From Candidatus Sulfotelmatobacter sp. (GTDB taxonomy: Bacteria > Acidobacteriota > Terriglobia > Terriglobales > Acidobacteriaceae), in the NCBI GenBank assembly GCA_017883385.1, contig JADGNQ010000010.1, positions 18,832 to 82,831 of the forward strand: a stretch of 64,000 bases of DNA. Direction: 5' to 3'. How positions within the stretch are numbered: the first letter of the stretch is position 1; each line of letters starts with the position of its first letter. Shown one piece after another: positions 1 to 8,996 of the stretch. The notes under the pieces were generated by a model. That model searched no databases and was not told where the DNA came from. It saw only the letters and a list, made by a program, of their open reading frames with translations. A program made the position numbers and the translations under genes.

Positions 1-1
1 G

Positions 2-121
2 GTGCGCGGGGACCTGCCCAAGTTCGCGATCCTCCCCGAACCCGCGAACTGGCTGGTGAAGCTGGAAGCGTGGGCGCCGGACGTTGGAGAGAACGTCGGA
101 GATCCATCGAGCTCTAGGTGA
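2..121 (+). CDS. C-terminal end of an unidentified protein (5' truncated)
   Basis: An open frame runs in from the left edge and stops with TGA at 119-121. About 39 residues are visible, including LPKFAILPEPANWLVKLEAW, which reads like real protein; the other two plus frames look less so. Its end overlaps the end of galK, which converges from the other strand, by eight bases. The family is not recognisable from so short a tail. It could equally be a fortuitous open frame. Confidence 0.4.
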   Translation: MRGDLPKFAILPEPANWLVKLEAWAPDVGENVGDPSSSR

Positions 122-1265
122 GCGTCTGGGCGCCGTCTTCCGCCGAACAAAGGTACACCTGGGGATTGATTCCGGTTGCCTGTCGGTAACGTTCGGCAAT
201 GTGAGCAGCGAAGTCAGCAGCATTCTCTTCGTGCACGAGGTTCACTGTGCATCCACCAAAGCCGCCGCCGGTCATGCGCCCGCCGCAAAAGCCGAGCAGG
301 CCTTCGGCCGCCTCGACCATGATGTCGAGCTCACGGCAACTCACTTCGTAGAGATCGCGCAGGCTGCAGTGCGAATCGTGCATAAGTTTCCCCACCCGAG
401 CTAAATTTCCCTCTGTGAGTGCAGCGGCGGCATCCAAGGTCCGAAGGTTCTCCCGGACCACGTGGGAACATCGCTTCCAGATCGTGGTGGGAACATCCTT
501 CGCGTGTTGATCGAGCAATTCCACTGGAACATCGCGCAAGGCGCGAATCGCAGGATTCCATTTCGCGAAAGCGCGCACTCCTTCTTCGCACTCTTCGCGG
601 CGAGTGTTGTAGGCGCCAGTGGCCAGATCATGCCGAACCATCGTATTGCAAACCACTAGTTGAAGGCCCGCAGGAATCGGAACGAACTTGAACTCAAGAG
701 AGCGGCAATCGAGGAGAAAGGCGTGCCCTGCCTTTCCCATGCAAGACACAAATTGATCCATGATGCCGACGCGCGCCCCGACAAAACTATTCTCCGCCTG
801 CCGGCAGAGCTTGGCGACCTCAGGCAAGGGCAGGTGCGTGTCGTTCAGGCTCATCAGCGCGAGTGCCGAAGCCACTTCGATAGCCGCGGACGAACTCAGG
901 CCGGCGCCGATTGGGACTTCTCCGTGGACGAACAGGTTCGCTCCCGCTAGCGTGTGCCCCTGCTGCCGAAGAACGGATGCAACACCCACCACATAATCAC
1001 ACCACGCTCCGACGCGCTTCTCAGGCAGGTGGTCGAGATCAAACTCGAAATCTCCGAGGAATTCCTCGGAATGGATCGCCAGATTTCGATCGGTCCGCGG
1101 GGCAATCGCGACATAGGTCGAGAAGCCGACGGCCGCGGGCATGACGTAGCCGTCGTTGTAGTCGGTGTGTTCGCCGATCAGGTTGACGCGGCCCGGAGCA
1201 CGAAAGATCCGGGGCTGAGTTCCGAACGTTTTTTCAAAGTGCTGAGCGAGATCGCTTGTCTTCAT
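114..1265 (-). CDS. galK: Galactokinase
   Basis: Phosphorylates alpha-D-galactose to galactose-1-phosphate with ATP, the first committed step of the Leloir pathway, in the cytoplasm. The 383-aa length is normal. All GHMP-kinase signatures are visible: the galactose-binding motif GRVNLIGEHTDYNDGY (residues 25-40), the ATP-binding loop GAGLSSSAA (120-128), the likely catalytic Asp in GIMDQF (170) and the C-terminal MTGGGFGGC (331-339). The ATG has AGGA about eight bases upstream. It lies downstream of the sulfatase-like gene on the same strand. No other Leloir gene is in the window, but the GH27 alpha-galactosidase at 21-22.5 kb could supply galactose. Confidence 0.97.
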   Translation of the reverse strand: MKTSDLAQHFEKTFGTQPRIFRAPGRVNLIGEHTDYNDGYVMPAAVGFSTYVAIAPRTDRNLAIHSEEFLGDFEFDLDHLPEKRVGAWCDYVVGVASVLRQQGHTLAGANLFVHGEVPIGAGLSSSAAIEVASALALMSLNDTHLPLPEVAKLCRQAENSFVGARVGIMDQFVSCMGKAGHAFLLDCRSLEFKFVPIPAGLQLVVCNTMVRHDLATGAYNTRREECEEGVRAFAKWNPAIRALRDVPVELLDQHAKDVPTTIWKRCSHVVRENLRTLDAAAALTEGNLARVGKLMHDSHCSLRDLYEVSCRELDIMVEAAEGLLGFCGGRMTGGGFGGCTVNLVHEENAADFAAHIAERYRQATGINPQVYLCSAEDGAQTLT

Positions 1266-1279
1266 CAGTTAGGATTCCT

Positions 1280-1295
1280 GTTAACCGTGATTAAC
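1280..1295. promoter_or_regulatory. Inverted repeat upstream of galK
   Basis: GTTAA-N6-TTAAC lies 15 bases before the galK start codon. The arms match perfectly, but the centre does not fit the CG-centred operators seen elsewhere in the window. It may be an operator or a chance dyad. Confidence 0.25.
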
Positions 1296-1405
1296 GGCAT
1301 GACCATGCTCCCTGGCCACTCGCGACACCATATAAGACTCGACGAGGAGTTCTAGCTTTGCACCTGAATCGATCACTCGAACTCCGCGGCACACGCCTTC
1401 AATCA
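1281..1405 (-). CDS. Possible short ORF between the sulfatase-like gene and galK
   Basis: A 41-codon frame starts at an ATG that overlaps the last codons of the sulfatase-like gene (ATGATTGA arrangement) and ends 15 bases before the galK start. The overlap and spacing are what translational coupling would produce. The peptide (MIEGVCRGVRVIDSGAKLE...) has no recognisable family, and the upstream Shine-Dalgarno is weak. It may be only spacer sequence. Confidence 0.22.
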
Positions 1406-3180
1406 TGTTTGCTGGTCCCTTCCTTCGATGGTCGCACCGCATCCTGGTTGGTTCCGAGATGGCGTTCAACCTCGGCCAACGCCGCGCGCAACGGGACAGA
1501 TCCGGGCAGGCGGCGCGCCGCAATCTTGAGGTGAATGTCGGAAGTCTGGAAGTCGCCCGTCTTCATCAGTCCGAGACCCATTGTGTAATGCGCCCAGGGA
1601 GATTCCAACTCCAGTTCGATCGCTTTGTGGAGGTGTCCGATCGCCTCCGCATATTGTTGTTGCTGGAACAGCGCAAATCCCATGCCGTACTGCGCAAGGT
1701 AAGAGTTTGGTTGTGCGGCAAGCAACTGCCGCAATGCGGGGATCGCCTTCTCCGGCTTTCCGTCGTCCAGATCAGCAAGCGCGGCGAGAGTGTTGTTCGC
1801 GGCAGCGATGACGTCCTTGGGATCGGTCCCTTCGGTCGCTGCGTTTACGCCAGCGCCCGTCTTCTGCAAACCGACATACCCGAGGGACGCCAGCTTTTGC
1901 ATCTCGCTGGACGTGAGTCCGGTCGCGGACTCTTTGCCGGGTTCATTGCCGAGGTGGTTGTCCAGAGCCTGCACTTGCGAGGCCAGGGTATCGAGCGTGG
2001 CCTTTGAAGTCTGGGCCAGGTTGCGGGTTGCATTGGGATCGACAGACAGGTCGTACAGCTCGGGCTTCGGCGCGCGAATGTAGAGATACTTTCCCGCCCG
2101 CCAAGACTCGAGCGCGCTGCACTGGAAGCCCTGCTGGGGAAGATCGCTGCGTGCGTATGCCGGTTGGTCCGCTTGGGAGCTGGCCCGGGCGATTCGCAGC
2201 AGCGACTGGCCTTGCATCTGCGAGGGAACGGGAATGGCGGCCTCTTCGAGAATTGTGGGCGCAATATCCAGAAGGCGTGCGCGGTTCTTGACTTGCTTTC
2301 CGGCCATCTGGTTCTTGGGCAATTTCAGGATCAGCGGAATGTGGATCGTCTCGTCGTAAAGAAAAATGCCGTGCGTGTCTTCTCCGTGCGCACCCAAGCC
2401 CTCGCCATGGGCGGAAGCAACTACGATGACAGCGTCGTCATAAAGCGACTGGTCACGCAGGAGGTTGACCAGTTTCCCGATGGCGGCGTCCGCCGCAGCC
2501 ACGGCACGATCATAGGTACCGTCAGGAGCGCTGGGATCGTGCAGATGCACCCAAAGAAGAAAGGGACGCTGCTGGTTGCCTGCCAGCCATTTTGTGGCTC
2601 GCGCAACTACCTCGTCCGCGTGGCGCGCCACCGACTGGTAGCGGCTTTCACCACGCTGGGGCTGGTGGTAGCCGGCATCGTACACGTCAAAGCCACGGTC
2701 ACATCTCTGGAAAGGGCCATGCAAAGGATCCAGCAAAATCGATCCTACGAATGCGGCGGTGCGGTATCCGCTCGCGTGAAGCAGATTCGGCAGATAAGGA
2801 ATCGTCGTCACAAGCGGAACAGCGAATTCGCTGGCCCGATGGGTCTGGGGATACGTGCCGGTAAGAATCGTCGCGTGGGACGCTATCGTGAGAGGTGCTT
2901 GGGCATAGGCCTGGGCAAAGACAATTCCCTGTCGCGCAATACCATCCAAGTTGGGAGTCAGGCCGTTGCGTGCCCCCAGAAAGCCCATCCGGTCAGATCG
3001 CACCGAGTCTAGTGTAATGAGGACTATATTCGGCTTGCGCGCGGACGGTTTGCCCGCGGTCGTCTTCTCCTCGGCTCGGGAGTCGACCTGGAAAACAACC
3101 AGGACTAGAATGCCTAGACAGCACCACGAGCCCAAACGCCGCATGGATAGAAGTCTAACAACGTTCCGATCCAGTGTCAT
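1399..3180 (-). CDS. Sulfatase-like (alkaline phosphatase superfamily) protein with TPR tail
   Basis: A 593-aa exported protein. An N-terminal signal segment (about 13-37) is followed by a sulfatase-fold domain (about 48-400) and TPR repeats (about 455-585). The first metal-binding motif LDSVRSDRMG (57-66) is intact. The formylglycine signature C/S-x-P-x-R is absent: the equivalent stretch is PLTIASHATILTG (96-108), so Thr98 would be the nucleophile, as in phosphodiesterase and phosphotransferase relatives. The usual SDHGE metal motif reads SAHGE, losing an Asp ligand. The protein is probably not a classical sulfatase and may be impaired. The start is uncertain: residue 1 or Met13, with no strong SD at either. 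Divergent from the next gene, only 15 bases away. Confidence 0.85.
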   Translation of the reverse strand: MTLDRNVVRLLSMRRLGSWCCLGILVLVVFQVDSRAEEKTTAGKPSARKPNIVLITLDSVRSDRMGFLGARNGLTPNLDGIARQGIVFAQAYAQAPLTIASHATILTGTYPQTHRASEFAVPLVTTIPYLPNLLHASGYRTAAFVGSILLDPLHGPFQRCDRGFDVYDAGYHQPQRGESRYQSVARHADEVVARATKWLAGNQQRPFLLWVHLHDPSAPDGTYDRAVAAADAAIGKLVNLLRDQSLYDDAVIVVASAHGEGLGAHGEDTHGIFLYDETIHIPLILKLPKNQMAGKQVKNRARLLDIAPTILEEAAIPVPSQMQGQSLLRIARASSQADQPAYARSDLPQQGFQCSALESWRAGKYLYIRAPKPELYDLSVDPNATRNLAQTSKATLDTLASQVQALDNHLGNEPGKESATGLTSSEMQKLASLGYVGLQKTGAGVNAATEGTDPKDVIAAANNTLAALADLDDGKPEKAIPALRQLLAAQPNSYLAQYGMGFALFQQQQYAEAIGHLHKAIELELESPWAHYTMGLGLMKTGDFQTSDIHLKIAARRLPGSVPLRAALAEVERHLGTNQDAVRPSKEGTSKHD

Positions 3181-3195
3181 AAGCCAAACGTACGA

Positions 3196-5202
3196 TTGCC
3201 GAGGAATGAAGCTCTGAAGAAAATCGCCCGGGTACTATGCCTTCCGCTTCTAGTTGTGGCGGCGATGCTCCCTTCGTGCCGCTCCGCCCGCTCGGAATGG
3301 AAGGGCGATCAACGTCTCATCATTCTGGGCATCGACGGCATGGATCCCCAACTGCTGCGGCAGTTCATGCGCGAGGGCAAGATGCCCAACTTTGCGAAGC
3401 TTGCCGCCCAGGGCGATTTCCGCGAGCTTACCACCAGCATTCCGCCGCAGAGCCCAGTGGCATGGTCGAACCTGATTACCGGCATGAATGCCGGAGGTCA
3501 CGGCATATTTGACTTCATTCACCGCGACCCGAAGACCTTGGGCCTTTACTTTTCGGCGTCGCGCGTGGAAGGGCCGAAGCACGCGATCCACCTGGGCCGT
3601 TGGATGATTCCCCTCGGGGGCGGGAGCGCCGAACAACTGCGGAAGGGGGAGGCTTTCTGGCAGATCCTAGATCAGCACGGGATCCCGAACACGATTTTTC
3701 GGATTCCCTCGAATTTTCCGCCAGTTCCGGCCAAAGGAGAGACGCTCTCCGGCATGGGTACTCCTGATCTTCGCGGGACTTACGGTACGTTTTCTTTTTA
3801 CACGGACGATCCGACGGCCGCGCCCGGTGCGGTGGAGGGTGGGCAGATCATTCCGGTGCAGGTGGAGAACTCGCGTGTCGTCGCCAGCCTGATCGGGCCT
3901 GACAATACCTTCAAGAACGGATCACCGCCAGCCACCGAGCCGTTCTCAGTGTCAGTGGACCCTCTGGAGCCCGCGGCCAAGGTTGCTGTGCAAGGTCAGG
4001 AGTTCGTGCTGGGTGAGGGAGAGTGGAGCAACTGGGTGCGCGTCGAGTTTCAGTTGATTCCATTTTTCGGCAATGTAAAGGGGATGTGCCGCTTCTATCT
4101 CAAGCAGGCACACCCTCGTTTTCAACTATATGTTTCGCCCATCAACATGGACCCAGCCAATCCCGCACTACCGATCTCGACGCCGTCGAGCTACTCTCGC
4201 CTGCTGACGGACGAAGCTGGGGAGTTTCACACTCAGGGAATCGCCGAAGCTACGAAAGCCCTGTCGGATGGCATGCTCGACGACAAAGAATACCTGGAGC
4301 AGGCGCGAACGGTGCTGGCGGAACATCGCCGGATTTTCGACGCCGAGTTTCCTAAGTTCAAGCAGGGCATTTTCTTCTTCTATTTTTCGAGCCTCGACCT
4401 CAACTCGCATATGTTCTGGCGGTTGATGGACCCGAAGCATCCTGAATACGATGCCGCACTCGCGGCCCAGAACGGCTCGGCGATCGAAAGCTTCTACGAG
4501 CAGATGGATCAGGTGTTGGGCGAGGTGCTGCCGAAGCTGGACAGCCGCACAACCTTGCTGGTCCTTTCTGACCACGGGTTCGCTCCCTACAACCGCTCCT
4601 TCAACCTGAACACTTGGTTGCTGAACAATGGCTACATCAAGCTGAAGAGGGATGCGAATCCAGACTCCAACGAACCTCTGGCCAACGTGGATTGGAGCCA
4701 GACGCGCGCTTACGGTCTGGGATTGAATGGGCTCTATATCAACCTGCGGGGCCGCGAGAGCAATGGCATCGTCGAACCGGGTGCCAAAGCTGACAGCCTA
4801 ATGGCAGAGATTCGTGGCAAGCTACTCGCGGTGAGAGATGCGAAAGCGAATCTTCCCGTAATCACCCGCGTCGATCTCGCCAGTGAAGCCTATCAGGGGC
4901 CGTATGCGCGGTCGGGTCCGGACATGCTCGTCGGGTACAACCGCGGCTATCGGGCAGGGTGGAAAACGATTTTGGGAGGCTTCCCGCCCGAAGAACTCGA
5001 GGACAACACCAATCCGTGGAGTGGCGATCACTGCATGGACTACACGCTGGTCCCGGGCGTGCTGCTCAGCAACCGGAAAATTTTCGCGGAGACGCCCGCC
5101 CTCACGGACATCGCGCCGACTATCCTCGCGGAGTTTGGAATCGCCAAGGGGAAGGGTATGATTGGACAGTCAGTGTTTCGGTCCAGCCGTGCCACCCGCT
5201 AA
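3196..5202 (+). CDS. Alkaline phosphatase family protein / type I phosphodiesterase, probable lipoprotein
   Basis: A 668-aa member of the phosphodiesterase/nucleotide pyrophosphatase superfamily. Motifs are ILGIDGMD (first metal site, about 43-50), QSPVAWS with Ser86 where NPP enzymes have the Thr nucleophile, LSDHGF near the middle and WSGDHC near the C-terminus. The N-terminus is a signal peptide ending in LPSC (25-28), a reasonable lipobox, so it is probably anchored outside the cytoplasm. The substrate is unknown. The ORF opens with TTG at 3196, with no ATG close by that keeps the signal peptide. It is the first gene of a plus-strand operon that ends with a paralogue at 6238. Confidence 0.88.
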   Translation: MPRNEALKKIARVLCLPLLVVAAMLPSCRSARSEWKGDQRLIILGIDGMDPQLLRQFMREGKMPNFAKLAAQGDFRELTTSIPPQSPVAWSNLITGMNAGGHGIFDFIHRDPKTLGLYFSASRVEGPKHAIHLGRWMIPLGGGSAEQLRKGEAFWQILDQHGIPNTIFRIPSNFPPVPAKGETLSGMGTPDLRGTYGTFSFYTDDPTAAPGAVEGGQIIPVQVENSRVVASLIGPDNTFKNGSPPATEPFSVSVDPLEPAAKVAVQGQEFVLGEGEWSNWVRVEFQLIPFFGNVKGMCRFYLKQAHPRFQLYVSPINMDPANPALPISTPSSYSRLLTDEAGEFHTQGIAEATKALSDGMLDDKEYLEQARTVLAEHRRIFDAEFPKFKQGIFFFYFSSLDLNSHMFWRLMDPKHPEYDAALAAQNGSAIESFYEQMDQVLGEVLPKLDSRTTLLVLSDHGFAPYNRSFNLNTWLLNNGYIKLKRDANPDSNEPLANVDWSQTRAYGLGLNGLYINLRGRESNGIVEPGAKADSLMAEIRGKLLAVRDAKANLPVITRVDLASEAYQGPYARSGPDMLVGYNRGYRAGWKTILGGFPPEELEDNTNPWSGDHCMDYTLVPGVLLSNRKIFAETPALTDIAPTILAEFGIAKGKGMIGQSVFRSSRATR

Positions 5203-5235
5203 GCAGTAGCGATCGAGGAGATTGTTAGGAAATTG

Positions 5236-5445
5236 ATGTTCGGCTCTCACAAAGTGAAGATCGAAGGCGAATTGCTGGATAAGGTGAAGCAGTGCGCCGA
5301 GGCCTGTGGCTACTCGTCGGTGGACGAATTCGTCGTGCATGCTCTCGAGAAAGAAGTAAACAAGGTACTGCCCCCGAGCGAAGGCGGATCGACCTCGAAA
5401 GAAATTATTAAGAAGAGGCTTCAGGGGCTGGGGTACATCGAGTAG
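5236..5445 (+). CDS. Small protein, possibly ribbon-helix-helix-like
   Basis: A 69-aa protein starting at ATG 5236 with AGGAA five bases upstream; the TTG immediately before is a less likely start. It has the shape of a CopG/ParD-type fold: a short basic strand (SHKVKIEGELL), a helix with SVDEFVVHALEKEV, then a lysine-rich tail ending ...GYIE. A DNA-binding role is possible, but no toxin partner is adjacent. It lies 33 bases after the first phosphatase and one base before the membrane-protein gene, so it is surely co-transcribed. Function unknown; it may bind the operon promoter or act as a small partner protein. Confidence 0.75.
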   Translation: MFGSHKVKIEGELLDKVKQCAEACGYSSVDEFVVHALEKEVNKVLPPSEGGSTSKEIIKKRLQGLGYIE

Positions 5446-5446
5446 C

Positions 5447-6241
5447 GTGGCCTCCCCGTTTTCTTCGCCTATGGGCTCTCTTGGATTCACCCCATCCTTG
5501 ATTGTTGTCGGGATTTCACTCGTAATCGGGTTGGTGATGGTGGTCGTGTTTCGTTACACCTCCGACCAGAAGGCCATCCGCGTTGCCAAGGACCATCTGA
5601 AAGCGCACCTGCTAGCGTTGCGGCTCTTCCAAGACCAGATTCCCGTAGTTCTCCGCTCTTATGGGCGCATCTTGCTGGCGACCGGCCGGTATCTCCGGCT
5701 GGCGTTCATGCCTTTGCTGTTTGTCATTGTGCCGCTAACTTTCCTGATCGTGCAGTTGGATCGGTACCTGGGATTAACGCCGCTCGAAGCCGGGCATCCG
5801 TTTCTCGTGAGTGCGCGGGTGGCCGATGCTACCACGCTGAATGAAGCGTCGCTCCAGTTGCCGGATGGACTAGTGACCACGGCCCCCGCGGTCCACGTGC
5901 CCGCGGAAAACGAAATTGTCTGGAGAGTTGTAGCCTCACGAGAAGGAGACTACGAGGTCAATGTGCAAGCCTCTGCCCAGACTTTCTCAAAACGTGTGGT
6001 GGTTGGCTCCGGGTTGCCGCGCTTGTCCCCCGTGCGTTTGCGAGGAAGATTCTGGGAGCGGCTGTTCTACTCTGCGGAGGCCGCGCTGCCGAAGAATAGT
6101 CTGATCGAGGCGATTTCGGTGCAGTATCCCGCCAGGGACATCGCTTTCGCCGGATTCGAATGGAACTGGATCTGGCTATTCTTTGTTTTGTCGCTGGCCG
6201 CGGGCTTCCTTTTCAAGAGTATTCTCGGGATTGAGATATGA
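5447..6241 (+). CDS. Membrane protein with three TM segments and an extracytoplasmic domain
   Basis: A 264-aa protein of unknown family. TM segments are predicted at about 17-38, 83-105 and 240-260. The stretch 106-235 is polar and beta-rich and is predicted to lie outside the cytoplasm. The GTG start at 5447 follows the previous stop by one base; Met9 is an alternative. The 3' end overlaps the next gene in an ATGA arrangement, indicating coupled translation with the membrane phosphatase. This suggests a membrane scaffold or partner of the two phosphatases, but that is inference from position. Confidence 0.8.
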   Translation: MASPFSSPMGSLGFTPSLIVVGISLVIGLVMVVVFRYTSDQKAIRVAKDHLKAHLLALRLFQDQIPVVLRSYGRILLATGRYLRLAFMPLLFVIVPLTFLIVQLDRYLGLTPLEAGHPFLVSARVADATTLNEASLQLPDGLVTTAPAVHVPAENEIVWRVVASREGDYEVNVQASAQTFSKRVVVGSGLPRLSPVRLRGRFWERLFYSAEAALPKNSLIEAISVQYPARDIAFAGFEWNWIWLFFVLSLAAGFLFKSILGIEI

Positions 6242-8376
6242 AGAGGCACGGGACAACCTCAGCTGAACGCATGCGACTCCTCGCGTGGCTGGCGGTCCTC
6301 GGCGTCATCTTGCTCTGCCCCTTGCGCAGTCACGCGTACGCGGGGCCCGGTGCGGGTTTCGCTGTGCTGTCATCCTTCTGGACTCTCTTCGTCGCGTTTC
6401 TGTACTCGGTGTATGCGTTCTTTGTCTGGCCATTCCGGCAATTGTTTCGTCTGCTGCGGAGGCGCAAAGCCTATGGCAAGGCACAGATCAAGCGCGCTGT
6501 AATTCTCGGCTTCGACGGCATGGATCCGGAACTAACCGAACGATTCATCGCCGAAGGCAGACTGCCGAATCTCGCGAAGCTACGCGACGAAGGGGCCTTC
6601 CGCAAGTTGCGGACAACCTACCCGGCGATCTCGCCGGTCGCGTGGTCAACCTTTATGACGGGAGTCAATCCGGGCAAGCACAACATCTACGATTTCCTGG
6701 CCCGCGACCTCAGCAATTATCTTCCCTACCTTTCGTCGGCGGAGATCAAGGGACCCAAGCGCAGCCTGAAGATTGGCAAGTACACCGTGCCGCTCGGCGG
6801 GCCGAGGATCAGGGGCATGCGCCGCGGTACTCCTTTCTGGCACTGGCTGGGCGAGGCCGGAATTTTCTGCTCGGTGATTCGAGTGCCGGTGACCTTCCCC
6901 CCCGAGAAATTTCCCGGCGTTCTGCTCTCTGGTATGTGTGTACCCGATTTGAAAGGAAGCCAAGGCACTTTCTGCTTGTGCACGACGCGAACCAGCGGCG
7001 ACAAGTTTCGCGAGGGCGGGGTTCGGGTTCCCGTCGAGCGAGATGGTTCCGTGTTCCGATCCTATGTACCCGGCCCGGAAGATCCGCTGACGCCGGGTTC
7101 CGGCGACGAACTGCGGGTAAGTTTCGAAATCAATCTCGACAAGACCGGAACTCAGGCCCGCTTCATCGTCGACTCGCAGACCTTCACGTTAAAGGTTGGC
7201 GACTACTCGGAGTGGATTCCCGTGAAATTCAAGGCGGGCGTCGGTTTCAGCGCGCATGGAATTTGCCGCTTCTATCTCAAGGAGCTGTCGTCTGAGGTTG
7301 AGGTCTATGTCACTCCGGTGAACATCGATCCTGGCAAACCCGATCTCCCGATCTCCCATCCGGTGACGTATTCCATTTATCTAGCAAAGCTGTTTGGGCC
7401 TTACGCGACGCTGGGCCTCGCAGAGGACACGTGGGCGCTGAATGAGCACGTACTGGATGACGACGCATTCCTCGCGCAGTGTTATGCCAATCATGATGAT
7501 CGTGAGCGCATGTTGTTCGACGCGCTGGAGAAAACGCAGCAGGGTCTGTGCGCTTGCGTGTTCGATACCACAGATCGCGTGCAGCACATGTTCTGGCGCT
7601 ACCTCGACGAGGATCATCCAGCCGCTCGCGATGTGCCTCGCGATCAGCGCCCAACCGTGATCCAGGATCTGTACGCCCGAATGGATGAACTGATTGGCCG
7701 CGTCATGAAGCAGATTGATGACAAGACGTTGCTGATGATCGTCTCCGACCACGGGTTCAAATCGTTCGCTCGCTGCGTCAATCTGAACGCGTGGTTACAC
7801 CAGAATGGATATCTGGCGCTGAAGTCTGGGAAGACAGAAAGCGGCGACTGGTTTGACGACGTGGACTGGTCTCGCACTCGCGCCTACACCATGGGCCTGA
7901 ACGGGCTGTATCTGAATCTCAAGGGACGCGAGCGCGAAGGCATTATTGAGGCCGGCCCTGACGCAGACGAGTTGAAAGACGAATTGCGGCGCAAGCTCGA
8001 TGGACTCGTCGACCCCGCGTCGGGTCGCGTTGGCATCACCGGAGTGTTCGATTGCGACGCCGTCTACGCCGGTCCCTATGTGGACAACGCCCCCGACCTG
8101 ATTGTTGGTTACGGAGACGGATTCCGCGCGTCGTGGGATTCAGTGATGGGCAAGGTCACCAGCCTGATCTTCGAAGATAATCTGAAGGCGTGGAGCGGTG
8201 ACCACTGCATCGATCCGCGCCTGGTGCCGGGGGTGCTCTTCTGCAATCGAAAGATCGCCGATGAAAAGCCCGCCATCGTGGATGTCGCCCCCACCGTGCT
8301 TAAGCTGTTTGGGTTGGCGCTTCCGGGTTATCTAGATGGGAAGCCGTGGTCCGTGGCAACTTCAATCACTCCGTAG
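6238..8376 (+). CDS. Membrane-anchored alkaline phosphatase family protein (paralogue)
   Basis: A 712-aa protein closely related in motif order to the gene at 3196: GFDGMD (about 91-96), ISPVAWS with candidate nucleophile Ser132, VSDHGF, and WSGDHC near the end. Instead of a lipobox it has a signal-like segment (13-34) and a second hydrophobic span (about 45-66) followed by the basic run RLLRRRK, so the catalytic domain is probably tethered to the membrane. The ATG overlaps the preceding stop. The family hydrolyses phosphate mono- or diesters, but the substrate cannot be read from sequence. Two paralogues with different anchoring in one operon suggest sequential or division-of-labour action on an envelope substrate. 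Confidence 0.88.
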   Translation: MKRHGTTSAERMRLLAWLAVLGVILLCPLRSHAYAGPGAGFAVLSSFWTLFVAFLYSVYAFFVWPFRQLFRLLRRRKAYGKAQIKRAVILGFDGMDPELTERFIAEGRLPNLAKLRDEGAFRKLRTTYPAISPVAWSTFMTGVNPGKHNIYDFLARDLSNYLPYLSSAEIKGPKRSLKIGKYTVPLGGPRIRGMRRGTPFWHWLGEAGIFCSVIRVPVTFPPEKFPGVLLSGMCVPDLKGSQGTFCLCTTRTSGDKFREGGVRVPVERDGSVFRSYVPGPEDPLTPGSGDELRVSFEINLDKTGTQARFIVDSQTFTLKVGDYSEWIPVKFKAGVGFSAHGICRFYLKELSSEVEVYVTPVNIDPGKPDLPISHPVTYSIYLAKLFGPYATLGLAEDTWALNEHVLDDDAFLAQCYANHDDRERMLFDALEKTQQGLCACVFDTTDRVQHMFWRYLDEDHPAARDVPRDQRPTVIQDLYARMDELIGRVMKQIDDKTLLMIVSDHGFKSFARCVNLNAWLHQNGYLALKSGKTESGDWFDDVDWSRTRAYTMGLNGLYLNLKGREREGIIEAGPDADELKDELRRKLDGLVDPASGRVGITGVFDCDAVYAGPYVDNAPDLIVGYGDGFRASWDSVMGKVTSLIFEDNLKAWSGDHCIDPRLVPGVLFCNRKIADEKPAIVDVAPTVLKLFGLALPGYLDGKPWSVATSITP

Positions 8377-8417
8377 CCTGCCCGCCAGCCCGCTGGGCAA
8401 GGTACTATAGTCGAACC

Positions 8418-8978
8418 GTGATCACTATTGTCTCGGGCCTGCCCCGTTCCGGAACCTCGCTGATGATGCAGATGCTAGCTGCGGGTGGCATGTCTCTGCT
8501 GACTGACCGCGAACGCCAGCCCGACATCGACAATCCCCGCGGCTACTGCGAATGGGAACCGATCAAACTTCTGCCTAAAGAGCCCGACCGCATCGACGAA
8601 GCCGAAGGCAAGGCCGTGAAAATCATCTCTCAGCTTCTCCTTTCGGTTCCCAAAGGCAGGAACTACAAACTCATCTTCATGGAACGCCCGCTTCCTGAGG
8701 TTCTCGCTTCCCAAGATGAAATGCTAAAGCGACGCGGATCGTCCCAGCCCGTGGACTCTGCGTTACTAACTTCTGCGTTCCGCGATCATATGCGGGACAT
8801 CATCGCCTGGCTGGAAGTGCGAGAGGACATCCCCGTTTGCCGCATGGGATATAGAAAAGTTCTTAGCGACCCAGTTAGTTCTGCGAAAACGGTTCGCGAC
8901 TTTCTGGATTTCGACTTGAACTTGGAGGCGATGGCGCAGCAGGTCGATCCTTCGCTCTACCGCAACCGGCGTGCTTGA
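8418..8978 (+). CDS. Small sulfotransferase-family protein
   Basis: A 186-aa protein beginning MITIVSGLPRSGTSLM, the 5'-phosphosulfate-binding loop of PAPS-dependent sulfotransferases. FMERPLPEVLASQ matches the second (3'-phosphate) region. The track ORF starts at 8346 inside the preceding gene; the GTG at 8418 is chosen because it puts the P-loop strand at the N-terminus and avoids a 31-base overlap. A TACTAT box at 8404 could be a -10. Shorter than typical sulfotransferases (250-300 aa), so the acceptor-binding part is reduced. It follows the phosphatase operon by 41 bases. Acceptor unknown. Confidence 0.8.
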   Translation: MITIVSGLPRSGTSLMMQMLAAGGMSLLTDRERQPDIDNPRGYCEWEPIKLLPKEPDRIDEAEGKAVKIISQLLLSVPKGRNYKLIFMERPLPEVLASQDEMLKRRGSSQPVDSALLTSAFRDHMRDIIAWLEVREDIPVCRMGYRKVLSDPVSSAKTVRDFLDFDLNLEAMAQQVDPSLYRNRRA

Positions 8979-8996
8979 ACTGGAGCACGGTCCCTA

